64,000 nucleotides of DNA from Actinomucor elegans (lineage: Eukaryota; Mucoromycota; Mucoromycetes; Mucorales; Mucoraceae): contig JAMSLZ010000011.1 of the NCBI GenBank assembly GCA_026027325.1, forward strand, positions 248,001 to 312,000. The letters run 5' to 3'. The notes beneath the pieces were generated by a model, which made no database searches, was not told the origin of the DNA, and saw only the letters and a list, made by a program, of their open reading frames with translations. Shown here piece after piece: positions 46,318 through 56,100 of the stretch; the first letter of the stretch is position 1, and each line of letters begins with the position of its first letter. The translations under genes and the position numbers were made by a program.

Positions 46318-47952
46318 CAGTGACTTACAATACTGTCCGCATGTTTTGCAATTTTAGCTTCACATTATCATTACTCACTCGATAATGGCTGCAAAAATGT
46401 AAAAATAATATCATTTGAAAGCCCAATAAAATCACTACAATTGGTTGAAATCTCAGATCATATGACTTTCCTAATATAGAGTACTAATTGTTTAAAAAAA
46501 GGAACATCATGCGGACAGTATTGTGAGCAGGGGTTCACAAAATTTGTTTATTGATAAATCTGCTTTAATAATCGGTCCAGCGGCCTTTCGCTTTGATGAC
46601 AGCTTCACAGCGTAAAGGCATACTATCAATAACATTCAAACATTCTTCTTTGGTAATTTTGTAGTACCATACGTCTGTAACACGTTCAAAAAGCTCTTGC
46701 ATGCTAGAAGGCGGAGTATCATAGTCATTTAGTCGTCTTTTGACTAAGGCCCACATATGCTCGATTGGATTAAGATCAGGAGATTGAGATGGCCAGTCCA
46801 TTACTACGAATTTTTGTTTTTTGAGGTAGTCTTTGACCGTACCAGAAGTATGTTTTGGGTCGTTATCCTGTTGAAAGATGATCTGATTGGTTCTTAATCC
46901 TGTTTATTGGCAGACCAACTTTACCGTTTTCCTCAGTTCGTCACGCAGAATCGTCCCATAAAGCTCCTTGTCCATTATGGAATCGATCTTACACATCCAT
47001 CCAACTCCAATGCAAGATATGCAACTCCAAATCATGATGCTTCCTCCACCATGCTTTTTTGTTTGCTTTAATGTGGCGATCTTGTAGTGGCTCATTGTCT
47101 CGAATCCAAACCCAAGTACGACCATCAGAGCAGAAGCGGTTTATCTTAGTCTCATCAGACCAAATAACCCTTCTCCAATCGGCTATCGTATAGTCCGCAT
47201 ACTTTTTTGCCCAAGCTAATCGCTCACGTATGTTTTTGGCATTGAGGTTTGGCTTCGTATTTCCTTTTCCATAGATCCTAAGCCTTCGGCCTTGAGTGCC
47301 CTACGCACGGTCTGCGGTGAAACAGATAAACCAAAGTCAAATGACAATTGTTTTTGAACACTTATTGCGTTTCCCTGGCCTCCTCTTGTAATCTATCGCA
47401 CGCAATATCTTTTATCCGCTTCTTTAAGCTTTAAAGGTTTACCTCCTTTTGGCTTCTTTCGATTAGGTAAGTGTTCCGCGGCGACTTTATTGACTGTCGT
47501 GCGCCCAACATTGGTGCGATAGGCAACCTGGCGAATGGAATAGCCTGCTTGGAGATCGCCAATGATATTTTGTCGTGTGTCTTCAGATATGGGTCTCATC
47601 ACTTATGAAATAAATTAAGAATGTATAATAAGATTGTGATTTAATGAATTAATGAGAGTATGCGCGATGAAAGATAACTTTGTTTTTGAGTCAATTTCCA
47701 TCATGTTCAACTTATGGGTTGAATTTCGCATCTAAAAATTGACTCACAATACTGTCCGCATGATGTTCCTTTTTTTAAACAATTAATACTCTATATTAGG
47801 AAAGTCATATGATCTGAGATTTCAACTAATTATAGTGATTTTATTGGGCTTTCAAATAATATTATTTTTATATTTTTGCAGCCATTATCGAGCGAGTAAT
47901 GATAATGTGAAGCTAAAATTGCAAAACATGCGGACAGTATTGTAAGTCACTG
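46318..47952 (-). mobile_element. Tc1-C', decayed Tc1-C copy in Gypsy-B integrase
   Basis: 1635 bp, TA at 46316-46317 and 47953-47954. Outer motif CAGTGACTTACAATACTGTC; inner reversed copies at 46508-46527 and 47743-47762. A simple 1.6-kb copy without the Merlin-B and LTR insertions seen in units 1 and 2. Confidence 0.94.
46565..47602 (-). pseudogene. Tc1-C' transposase, multiple breaks
   Basis: The same protein as Tc1-C, in three reading-frame pieces (47602-47393, 47125-46904, 46801-46565) separated by small insertions and deletions. Small sequence differences from Tc1-C are scattered throughout. It is more decayed than its recent host Gypsy-B, so it was probably already defective when it moved and was mobilised by transposase from another copy. 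Confidence 0.85.
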
Positions 47953-48450
47953 TACCTGCCATTCATAACTTTCGCATACAACACTGCAAAGCAAGCGTCG
48001 ACCGGATTCTCCCCGTTTGAAATCTTATTTGGAAGGAAAGCAGTAATACCATTATTAGATGAAATGGAAGTCGAAAGCAAGACCTACGAGACTGAAACCT
48101 GGATAAGTTATCTAAACGAGCATTTGCCATTGCTACAAGGAAAAGCTTTAGACAACATCAAATTGGCTCAAGCAAGACAAAAGAAGTTTTACGACAAGAA
48201 TTCTACTGTCAAAAATGATTACAAGATAGGTGACTTAATCCTAAGGAAGAATTTAAGCAAGACGGGTTTCCCTAAACAGCGTTGGACTGGACCATGGAAA
48301 ATTATTGCAAAGAATAATTCTGACGGTACCTCTTACAAGATTGCAAACCCTCAAGACAATACTGGCCATAATACTACGGTTAATGTTAGACATATATGCG
48401 CCCATACTACTCCCACCAGTTCTAGGTTCTTTGCTTAAAGGAGAGGATAA

Positions 48451-48738
48451 TGTAATGATATAAATCTGACTAGCCAATCAGATTTGTTATCATTACTAAG
48501 ATCATACGAGAAGGTTCTCGACAGTTGGATATCTTTCTAGGTTCTTCAAGAAATGTAATCAAACTGAAAAGAACTAGAAAGATCCATCACTTATTTTTAG
48601 AATTAATATCAAATATAAATAGCTTACAATTTTTCATTAGAATAAAGGACAGAGTTTTATCAAGTAAATTATTATAGTTAATCTTCTTAAGTGATACCTT
48701 ACTATATTAATAATCCCCGACAAGCCTAAATCATTACA
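48451..48738 (+). repeat. Gypsy-B 3' LTR
   Basis: 288 bp, preceded by the purine tract AAAGGAGAGG and followed by TSD TAATG. Confidence 0.95.
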
Positions 48739-49011
48739 TAATGTATCTTCTTAATTTCGTACTGATTGGATAACTGAGTTTGTATATATCAGAGAGTAAA
48801 AATATAAGGTACACCCGAACCATTTTTCAGGGTCAAGCTTAGAAATCGAAACTTCTAGAAATCTCAGGATAAAAAGGCCCCAATGGATTACTAATTAATA
48901 TTTGTGATTAATAATCACTATGTTGCGCCTCAAATTTAAAAAAAAGTATAAAAAGAAGCGTTTTTGTTGAGAGATAAGCTCACCAATTTTCAATTTTTTC
49001 ACTTTTCAACT

Positions 49012-50043
49012 ATGACACGCTGCATTCCCAAAGATACTCAAAACAACATCAAAAACTTGTTGGAATCTGGCTATTCTTACTCCCAAATCATGAAGCGTAT
49101 CCCTGGAGTCAAAAAAACTACGATCAATAGTTATAAACGCAAGTGGTTTCCAGAAATGAAGCCATTGCCATCTGGTCGCCATGCCATTGTAAATGCTACA
49201 AGTCGCAATTACATTCGCAGGAAGCTTATATTTGGAACTTTTAAAACTGCCAAGGATGTAGAAAGGCACCTTGATGATCTGGGAATGAAAATAAGCTACT
49301 CTGGATGCTTGAAGTTGCTCAGATCGATGGATTTTCAAGCCGAGATAAAAAAAAAAAAACCTTTCCTTAGCAAAAAGCACATGGTTCAAAGGTTAAACTG
49401 GGCCAAAGCCCATAGAAGTTGGACTAGCGATGACTGGAGGCGAATGATTTTCTCCGACGAGACCAAGATCAATGTTTGGGGCTCCGACGGCTGCAAGTAT
49501 TTCTGGAGAAGACCTGATGATAAGCTCCAGTTCCATCATTTGGATCTTACTGTTAAGCATGGTGGTGGAAGCTTAATGATGTGGGGTTGCATCACTTACG
49601 ATGGTCCTGGATATGCCTGCCAGATATTTGATGGTACTATGAAGAAGGAGGACTACATCCATATCCTAGAGACAACTTTAAAGGACACCATGGAGTGGTA
49701 TGGATATGACCCCAAAGAAGTCTACTTCCAACAAGACAAGGACCCAAAGCATACTGCCAAGGCTACAAAGCAATGGTTCAAGGACAATGGTTTTAACATT
49801 GATTGGACATATAGTTGGCCACCCCAAAGCCCTGATTTAAATCCAATCGAGCATGTTTGGCATCACCTAAAGCTCAAACTTAGCGCTTATCCGGATAGGG
49901 CCAAAGGAGTCCATGATTTGTGGGAAAGAGTTGAAAAAGAATGGGATACTTTTACAAAAGAGGATTGCCAAAAGTATATTGATAGTATGCCAAAAAGGAT
50001 CGAAGCAGTTATTAAAGCAAAAGGTGGATATACTAAGTACTAG
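49012..50043 (+). CDS. Tc1-D DD37E transposase, intact
   Basis: 343 residues from ATG 49012 (MTRCIPKDTQNNIKNLLESG). HTH region, then MIFSDETKINVW, FQQDKDPKHT and SPDLNPIEH; 37 residues lie between the second Asp and the Glu. A GGGSLMMWGC motif and a final KAKGGYTKY are typical of Tc1 proteins. It lies between the inner reversed motifs of Tc1-D. The only uninterrupted Tc1-type transposase in this window. Confidence 0.92.
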   Translation: MTRCIPKDTQNNIKNLLESGYSYSQIMKRIPGVKKTTINSYKRKWFPEMKPLPSGRHAIVNATSRNYIRRKLIFGTFKTAKDVERHLDDLGMKISYSGCLKLLRSMDFQAEIKKKKPFLSKKHMVQRLNWAKAHRSWTSDDWRRMIFSDETKINVWGSDGCKYFWRRPDDKLQFHHLDLTVKHGGGSLMMWGCITYDGPGYACQIFDGTMKKEDYIHILETTLKDTMEWYGYDPKEVYFQQDKDPKHTAKATKQWFKDNGFNIDWTYSWPPQSPDLNPIEHVWHHLKLKLSAYPDRAKGVHDLWERVEKEWDTFTKEDCQKYIDSMPKRIEAVIKAKGGYTKY

Positions 50044-51377
50044 CTATGATTAGCATCGACCCTGAAAAATGGTTCGGGTGCATACTATTTTTTTAATCTC
50101 AATTTAAATAAACCTCCGCTAATATAGGGATATCATATTCCGACATACAATCGATATTGGCTTCAGCTTTCTAACAAAGTTAGTTTTACATTGATCAGAT
50201 AAGTAGTTCTTGTTTTATTCCAGATTATATAAAATTTTGGAAAACACCCGAACCATTTTTCCACCCACTGTACGTTCGACCTACCGGTGGTGGCCGTAGA
50301 ATAGTGCCTCAACGTATTATGGTAACACTGAAATACAAACTTCGAAGCGGATACTTAAGGAATGGTCGAGATGCACACAAATATTTAAACTCCCTCGGCT
50401 ATTCAATCAGCTATAATGGGACTATAAAGTTGATCCATCAAACTGGACTTAAGGCTTATATTATGAAAAAGCGACCATATACCAAGGTTGATTATATGAA
50501 GGATAGACTCCAATACGCCAGAAAATACCATGGTTGGACTGTTGAGCAATGGAAGAAAGTTGTATTTTCGGATGAAACGAAAATAAACATGTGGCAGTCT
50601 GATGGAGCTATTTATACATGGAAAGAGCCAGGCCAGAGAGATCTTCCTCATAATACTCGTATGACCAAAAAGTTTGGTGGCGGAAGCCTAATGATATGGA
50701 GCTGTATGACATCACGGGGAGTAGGCTACGCTAGTCAAGTACTACAGAAAACTATGGATTCAGACTGTTATATTGAAATCTTGGGTACATCGTTTAAGGA
50801 TACTTTGGACTACTACGGCTGCAATCCTGATGATGTGATTCTTCAGCAAGATGGCGACTCAAAACATACATCCAAAGTAACTAAAAAATGGCTTAAAGCA
50901 AACAACATACAGTATATGAACAAGTGGCCACCATATAGCCCAGACTTAAATCCGATAGAACATCTATGGCATCATGTTAAGTCAAAACTAGACCAATATG
51001 ACACCCCTCCAAAAACAAAGCAAGAACTATTCAAACGATTTGAGACGGAGTGGTACAAATTTACCAAAGCAGACATGGAGCCGTACTATAACAGTCTACC
51101 TAAAAGAATAGAGCAAGTCCTTAGAGCTAAAGGTGGCTATACTCGATATTAAAAGACAGCACCTTTAATTCTCTCAGCCAAAAAATTCCAAAATATAATT
51201 TTAGTAAAGTTTCCAAATGTAGTTACTATACAGTTCATGTTTAAATTTGGCATATATCATTTAAATATACCAACAAACATACATTTAAAGTTTGGGCTTA
51301 CTCGAGTGACTGTACGTTAAGAAACATTAAAAAAAGCAAATTTATATTTTTGTGCACCGGCCAGTGTAACTACTGTA

Positions 51378-52715
51378 TTACTTTGGGTTTTTTTACTCAG
51401 TAAATTTGTGATTTTATAACAACTTAACTCTACCTATGCGCGCAATCTCTGTCTCTCAACGTAATCGCATTGTTTCTCTTTTGAAATCAGGCGAAACTAT
51501 TCGGGAAGTATCCCAAAAGGTCGGCCTTAGTACTGCTACTGTGTGCCGAATCGGAAAGCAAGCTTGTTCGGACCGTAAAATGAACAAAGGCGACAGACCA
51601 CAAGCCCTGTCACATGCGAATGAAAGGTATTGCTCGCGCCAAATCACCACAGGGAAGTTGGATAACGCTGTGAAGGTCAAGAAAGCATTAAGAAGGACCT
51701 TGGTATCCTTGTGAGCCCCGATACGATTAGAAGAGCCCTTCGTAGAGCAGGCTTGGGTGCTATTGAGAAGCCTAAATGGCCATTGCTTAGCAAGAAGAAT
51801 ATCCGCAAGAGGCTTGAGTGGTGCAAAGCCCACCGTGACTGGACCATTGATGACTGGAAACGGGTTATTTGGTCCGATGAGACCAAAATCAATCGATTTA
51901 ACTCGGATGGCCGTGTCTGGGCTTGGATTAGGGACGGGGAGCAGCTTCAACCTAAACATGTCAAAGTTACAGTCAAACACGGTGGTGGTAGTATCATGGT
52001 CTGGAGTGCCTTAACTTATGCTGGAACGGGTTGGATGTGCAAAATTGATGGTAATATGGACAAAACACTGTACAAAGAGACCTTACAAGACGTGCAAGAT
52101 CGGACAATCAACTTTGCGGGAGAAGAATTGAATCTTAGGCGCGACCAGATGGTATTCCAGCATGACAATGATCCTAAGCATACGTCGAATTTGGTACAAG
52201 AATACCTCAAAAACCAAGAATATCAAGTATTAGAGTGGCCCCCACAATCACCAGACCTCAACCCAATCGAGAATATGTGGCGGTTGTTAAAAATAAGATT
52301 GAACGAGTATGATACTCCTCCTAAGGGCATGCAAGAGCTTTATGAGAGAGTCACCAAGGTTTGGTACGACGTTATAGACAAGGAAGAGTGCCGAAATGTC
52401 ATCCATAGCATGCCACGTCGTATTGAACAATGTATCAGAAGAAAAGGGCACTGGACTGACTATTAAAATTGAATAAAGTGACTTAGTATAATAATGAGCC
52501 TAGCCGTGCAAAACTGTTACAATGTTGTCCTCTCATTTCTCAATCTATTTCTCCGAAAATACTAACGCAGTCACAAATCCGAAACATTCCTAATAAAGCC
52601 AATAACTTGAGCTTCAAAATAAGCTATTTTTCATTTAGTATGAATGCTATCTCATGGAGATATAAGCGATTATGTTCAAAAACTGAAAACATTGTAACAG
52701 TTTTGCTGGTCACTG
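51378..52715 (+). mobile_element. Tc1-A', left-truncated
   Basis: Right end CATTGTAACAGTTTTGCTGG...CACTG then TA (52716-52717), with an inner reversed motif at 52507-52524. The left TIR is absent: Tc1-F lies directly upstream. Related to Tc1-A (similar transposase and end sequence). It interrupts the Gypsy-C gag. Confidence 0.85.
51436..52466 (+). pseudogene. Tc1-A' DD34E transposase, one frameshift
   Basis: HTH half MRAISVSQRNRIVSLLKSG...GLSTATVCRIG at 51436-51714. The frame shifts near 51700, then SPDTIRRALRRAG onward runs to 52466. VIWSDETKINRF, FQHDNDPKHT and SPDLNPIEN are present (34 spacing). Closely similar to the Tc1-A transposase. Confidence 0.86.
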
Positions 52716-52717
52716 TA

Positions 52718-53161
52718 GGTATCCCAACAATGACTGACGAAGAAGCATGTGACAAGTTTACTCGAGGTTTAGCCACGAAACAGATGCGTGCTCATGTACG
52801 ACAATATGAAGCAGAAACCTTGAAAGCAGCAGTACGTGCAGCATTATCATTTGATAGTGCTCAACAAGAAGAAAACTATTCTCCAGTTCAAAATCACGGA
52901 CAACAAGTTGATGATCCAATGGAGATAGATGCTATTGATCAACGTCGCGGAAATGGGTATTCTGGGGGAAATCGAAGATTTGGTGGTATGAACAACACAC
53001 GATCAAATAATGGTGGATCAAGATCTGGATATAATTCAGCTACATGTTATTACTGTCATAAATCGGGCCACTTGAAAAGAAACTGCAAAACTCGATTGGC
53101 GGATATAAGAAGATTAGATGAACAGCACTCACAAAGGAGAAAACGCCAGGATTTTCAATAA
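52718..53161 (+). pseudogene. Gypsy-C gag, C-terminal part
   Basis: Starts inside gag (MTDEEACDKFTRGLATKQMR), aligned with Gypsy-E gag MTEEEAVDKFTRSLRSHNLR. An Asn/Gly-rich linker then CCHC knuckle CYYCHKSGHLKRNC, ending RKRQDFQ and TAA at 53159-53161. The N-terminal half was lost with the Tc1-A' insertion or rearrangement. The pol frame overlaps the end in the -1 frame. Confidence 0.85.
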
Positions 53162-53193
53162 ACGTAGTTGATGACCAGGAAGATCAACTACGT
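53149..53193 (+). promoter_or_regulatory. -1 frameshift signal, Gypsy-C gag/pol
   Basis: Heptamer GGATTTT (53149-53155) in the correct phase (G GAT TTT), spacer of 6 nt, then an 11-bp perfect hairpin ACGTAGTTGAT / ATCAACTACGT with loop GACCAGGAAG. The pol frame is open through the hairpin (GFSINVVDDQEDQLR). The same layout occurs in Gypsy-E with three compensating base-pair changes. Confidence 0.85.
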
Positions 53194-56100
53194 GAAGATA
53201 ACACTATCATTTCAAACATTCCTGATAATAAAAATCTAATTGATTTCGATCCTTATTCTACTGTTCATCTAGACAAAACCATACATCCTGTGTTAGCTCC
53301 TATCAACTGTGTACAAGAAGTTGATCAAGATGCAAGAAAAACTACTTTCCGACCCCAAGATGTAGTAACAGAAATACTACCTATCGTGTATCCAAAATCA
53401 TTGCCCGAAGACTTACTATACCTGCAAGAACTAAACGCTATCTCAACCAATCTACCTCTATATTCAGTAACTTATAAGGATAAAGCATTACAAACCTTAA
53501 TCGACTCGGGAGCCAGCGAAAACTATGTATCATCACACATAGTAAAATACTTGGATCAGGAACGATTTATACCAGTACAAAACCGACAAGTAGAAACAGC
53601 TGGAGGTCAGATCTCTGAAATCAAATACAAAGTAGAAATGGATATCAATCTGAATGGCTTCAAGGATAAAGTTACTGCGTATGTATTTGACACAAAATTT
53701 GACCTTATATTAGGACGCGCGTGGTTAAAGCAAACACAACCCTTACCTGACTGGACTACTGATACTTGGTACTTGAAGAACGGCAGTATCAAATTGAAAC
53801 CGTGCAGAAACAAAAGGCAATCGGTAACACCTAACTTAAACTATCTCATTTCACATAAGCAAGCCGATAGATACATGAAAAAGGGTGCCGACAGCTTTCT
53901 CTTCTACATCAAGTCAAAAGACAATGAACTAGATTTTCACAAGAATCCAAAATTGCAGACTACGGCTTACTGGGATGGATTGGTTAAAGAATTTGGTGAT
54001 GTATTCATGGATAAACTACCTGGCCTCCCTCCTGACCGAGGAATCCATCATGCCATTGACGTTGGTGATGCACAACCCATTTCTAGACCGCCTTATAAGA
54101 TGAGCCCCATTGAATTGGATGAACTGCAAAAACAATTGAAAGAACTGTTACAGTTGGGATTAATTAGACCTAGTACATCTCCATGGGGTGCTCCTGTTCT
54201 ATTCGTAAGAAAGAAACCCGATCCAGGTTCAAACAAACCAGGTGCTCTGCGAATGTGTATTGACTATAGAATACTAAATAAGCATACAATCAAAAACAGC
54301 TCCAGTTTACCAAGGATCGATGAATGTTTAGAACGTTTAAGTGGTGCTAGGTATTTTACAAGTTTAGATTTGCGAAGTGGCTATCATCAAATCCGTATTG
54401 CTCCAGAAGACGTTGAAAAAACTGCATTTAACACAAGATATGGACAATATAGCTGGTTAGTCCTACCGATGGGTCTGTGCAACAGCCCTCCAGTATTCCA
54501 ATCTTTAATGAACAAGGTGCTTGCTGACTGTATCGATAAAACTGCTTTAGTATACCTGGACGACATCCTAATCTATAGTAAAACAATGGAAGAACATAAA
54601 CAACATGTACGACATGTGTTGAAATTACTACAGAAAGAGAAACTAGTCGCGAACTTAAAGAAATGTGAATTTGGCAAGAAAGAACTAACCTTTGTTGGTT
54701 TTCATATATCTAGTGCAGGTATTGCACCCAGTCCGGAAAAGGTGAAAGTACTCAAGGAATGGCCTCGTATGAAAAATGTTCAAGAAGTACGTCAGTTCGT
54801 GGGTTTTGCTCAATTCTACAAACGATTTATCAAGAACTTTGCATCAATTGCTGCTCCACTTACCGATTTGACAAGAGGAACGGGTATCAAGAAACGTCCT
54901 ATAGTATGGACAGATGAATGTCAACGTAGCTTTGATACCTTGAAACAGTTGCTCTCATCGAGTCCAGTACTGCAAGTCGTAGATATGGATAAACCATTCA
55001 GGATAGAGGTGGATGCTTCTGATAGAGGGTGTGGTGCTGTATTATTACAACCTGGTGAAGACTATAATGCTCAATGGCATCCTATTTGTTTCGAATCCAA
55101 GAAGTTTTCTGAGGCTGAAAGGAAATACCCTGCACAAGAAAGGGAATTACTTGGTATATTGCATTCCTTAAGAACTTGGCGATGCTTTATAGATGGATGC
55201 CCAAAAGGTTATAAGGTATATTCAGATCATCTTCCATTACAGTATTTTAGGACCAAGGACAAACCCCCTAGTCGTTTGGTACGCTGGATATCTGAATTAG
55301 AACTATATTCACCTGAAATAATATACAAGCCGGGCAAGGAAAACGAAATACCTGATATATTATCAAGAATGAACTTTGATTCTCCTTCGGAACAACCTGC
55401 TAGTGAATCCATGGAACCTGAATATTTGTATGCTGCATGGAACAAACTACCACCTACACTTCGAAGTGATTGGCCCTTATTATTAATTCCAAACAACCGA
55501 ACAAAGGTAATATCGACTGAAGTAAAAAGCATACTGGACAGAGAAGAGAAAAATTTCAATGTTACTGCTAATCGAGTATGGCGAAAAATAATAGTGGATG
55601 AAGCCAATAAACAACAAATCAAGAACGTACCATTTGTTCCTTTTGCCGAAAGAGCTGACACGGTAGCAAAATATCACGAAGCATATGGACATGCTGGATA
55701 CAAGACTATGTTGAAATTATTGATACCAAGAGCATGGTGGCCTTCGCTTAGGTTAGACATAAAACAATGGCTTAGTACATGCCCTTCGTGCCAAGTCAAT
55801 AGTCGTCGTACTAGAGCCCATCAAGATGAAATGCATCCACTTAAAGTCCCTACTGCGTTTGATCGTTGGCATCTTGATTTTCTGGATCTTCCTACAACGA
55901 TAAAAAACAATCGATGGTTACTGGTGGGAGTGGATTATGCTACTAACTGGCCAGTAGCGCGTGCTGTTCCTGTTGCATCTAAAGAAGCAGTTGCTGATTT
56001 TATATATGAAGAGATTGTGATGAATTTTGGTGTTCCTTCGGAAATTGTAACGGATCGTGGTGCCAACTTTACGAGTGAACTGGTGAAGGAGTATTTAAAA

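Larger units (their letters stand above)
42215..48438 (+). pseudogene. Gypsy-B gag-pol polyprotein, split by Tc1-C'
   Basis: Pieces 42215-46317 and 47955-48438; together 1528 codons in one frame once the Tc1 and one TA are removed, so gag and pol need no frameshift. Order: coiled-coil-like gag, CCHC knuckle CYYCDKPGHLKMDC (about residue 472), protease ALIDTGSS (~557), RT with QWYIDDVIIFS (~848), RNase H HTDASNVG (~995), integrase HHCC (~1178-1220) and triad WAMDIAE, IISDNGKN, LVERLN. The start is ATG 42215; an in-frame TTG at 42191 falls in the primer site. Intact apart from the insertion. Confidence 0.93.
39814..48738 (+). mobile_element. Gypsy-B: Ty3/gypsy with identical LTRs and two nested elements
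   Basis: LTRs of 288 bp (39814-39937 plus 42027-42190, and 48451-48738), identical by eye, TGTAATGAT...ATCATTACA ends, TSD TAATG (39809-39813, 48739-48743). Contains Merlin 3 in the 5' LTR and a decayed Tc1-C in the integrase. Candidate primer site TGGTGGAGAAGC from 42192, polypurine tract AAAGGAGAGG at 48437-48446. Without nested DNA it is about 5.2 kb. No chromodomain. Confidence 0.95.
39692..50270 (+). mobile_element. Tc1-D, bipartite TIRs, split by Gypsy-B
   Basis: Outer ends CAGTGGGTGGAAAAATGGTT (left, 39692) and its complement (right, to 50270); TA on both sides. An inner copy of the motif in reverse orientation sits at 48812-48834 (left) and 50058-50080 (right). Gypsy-B is inserted between outer and inner left motifs. 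Without it the element is about 1.65 kb, normal for Tc1/mariner. Confidence 0.88.
39549..51152 (+). pseudogene. Tc1-F DD35E transposase, split by Tc1-D
   Basis: N-terminal piece 39549-39691 (MPYKISHNKR, HTH SIIAQRVGVSKWTVNRM, ends DPEY) and C-terminal piece 50273-51152. The second piece resumes in frame after the duplicated TA (VRPTGGGRRIVPQRIMVTLK) and carries VVFSDETKINMW, LQQDGDSKHT and SPDLNPIEH, with 35 residues between second Asp and Glu. The C-terminal piece is open to its stop, so apart from the insertion I see no break. Confidence 0.85.
39180..51375 (+). mobile_element. Tc1-F, outermost element of a nest
   Basis: Ends CAGTAGTTTTACTGGCCGGT (left) and the near-complement ...ACCGGCCAGTGTAACTACTG (right), with TA at 39178-39179 and 51376-51377. 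Interrupted at a TA inside its transposase by Tc1-D (39692-50270). Without that insertion it is about 1.6 kb. Confidence 0.85.
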
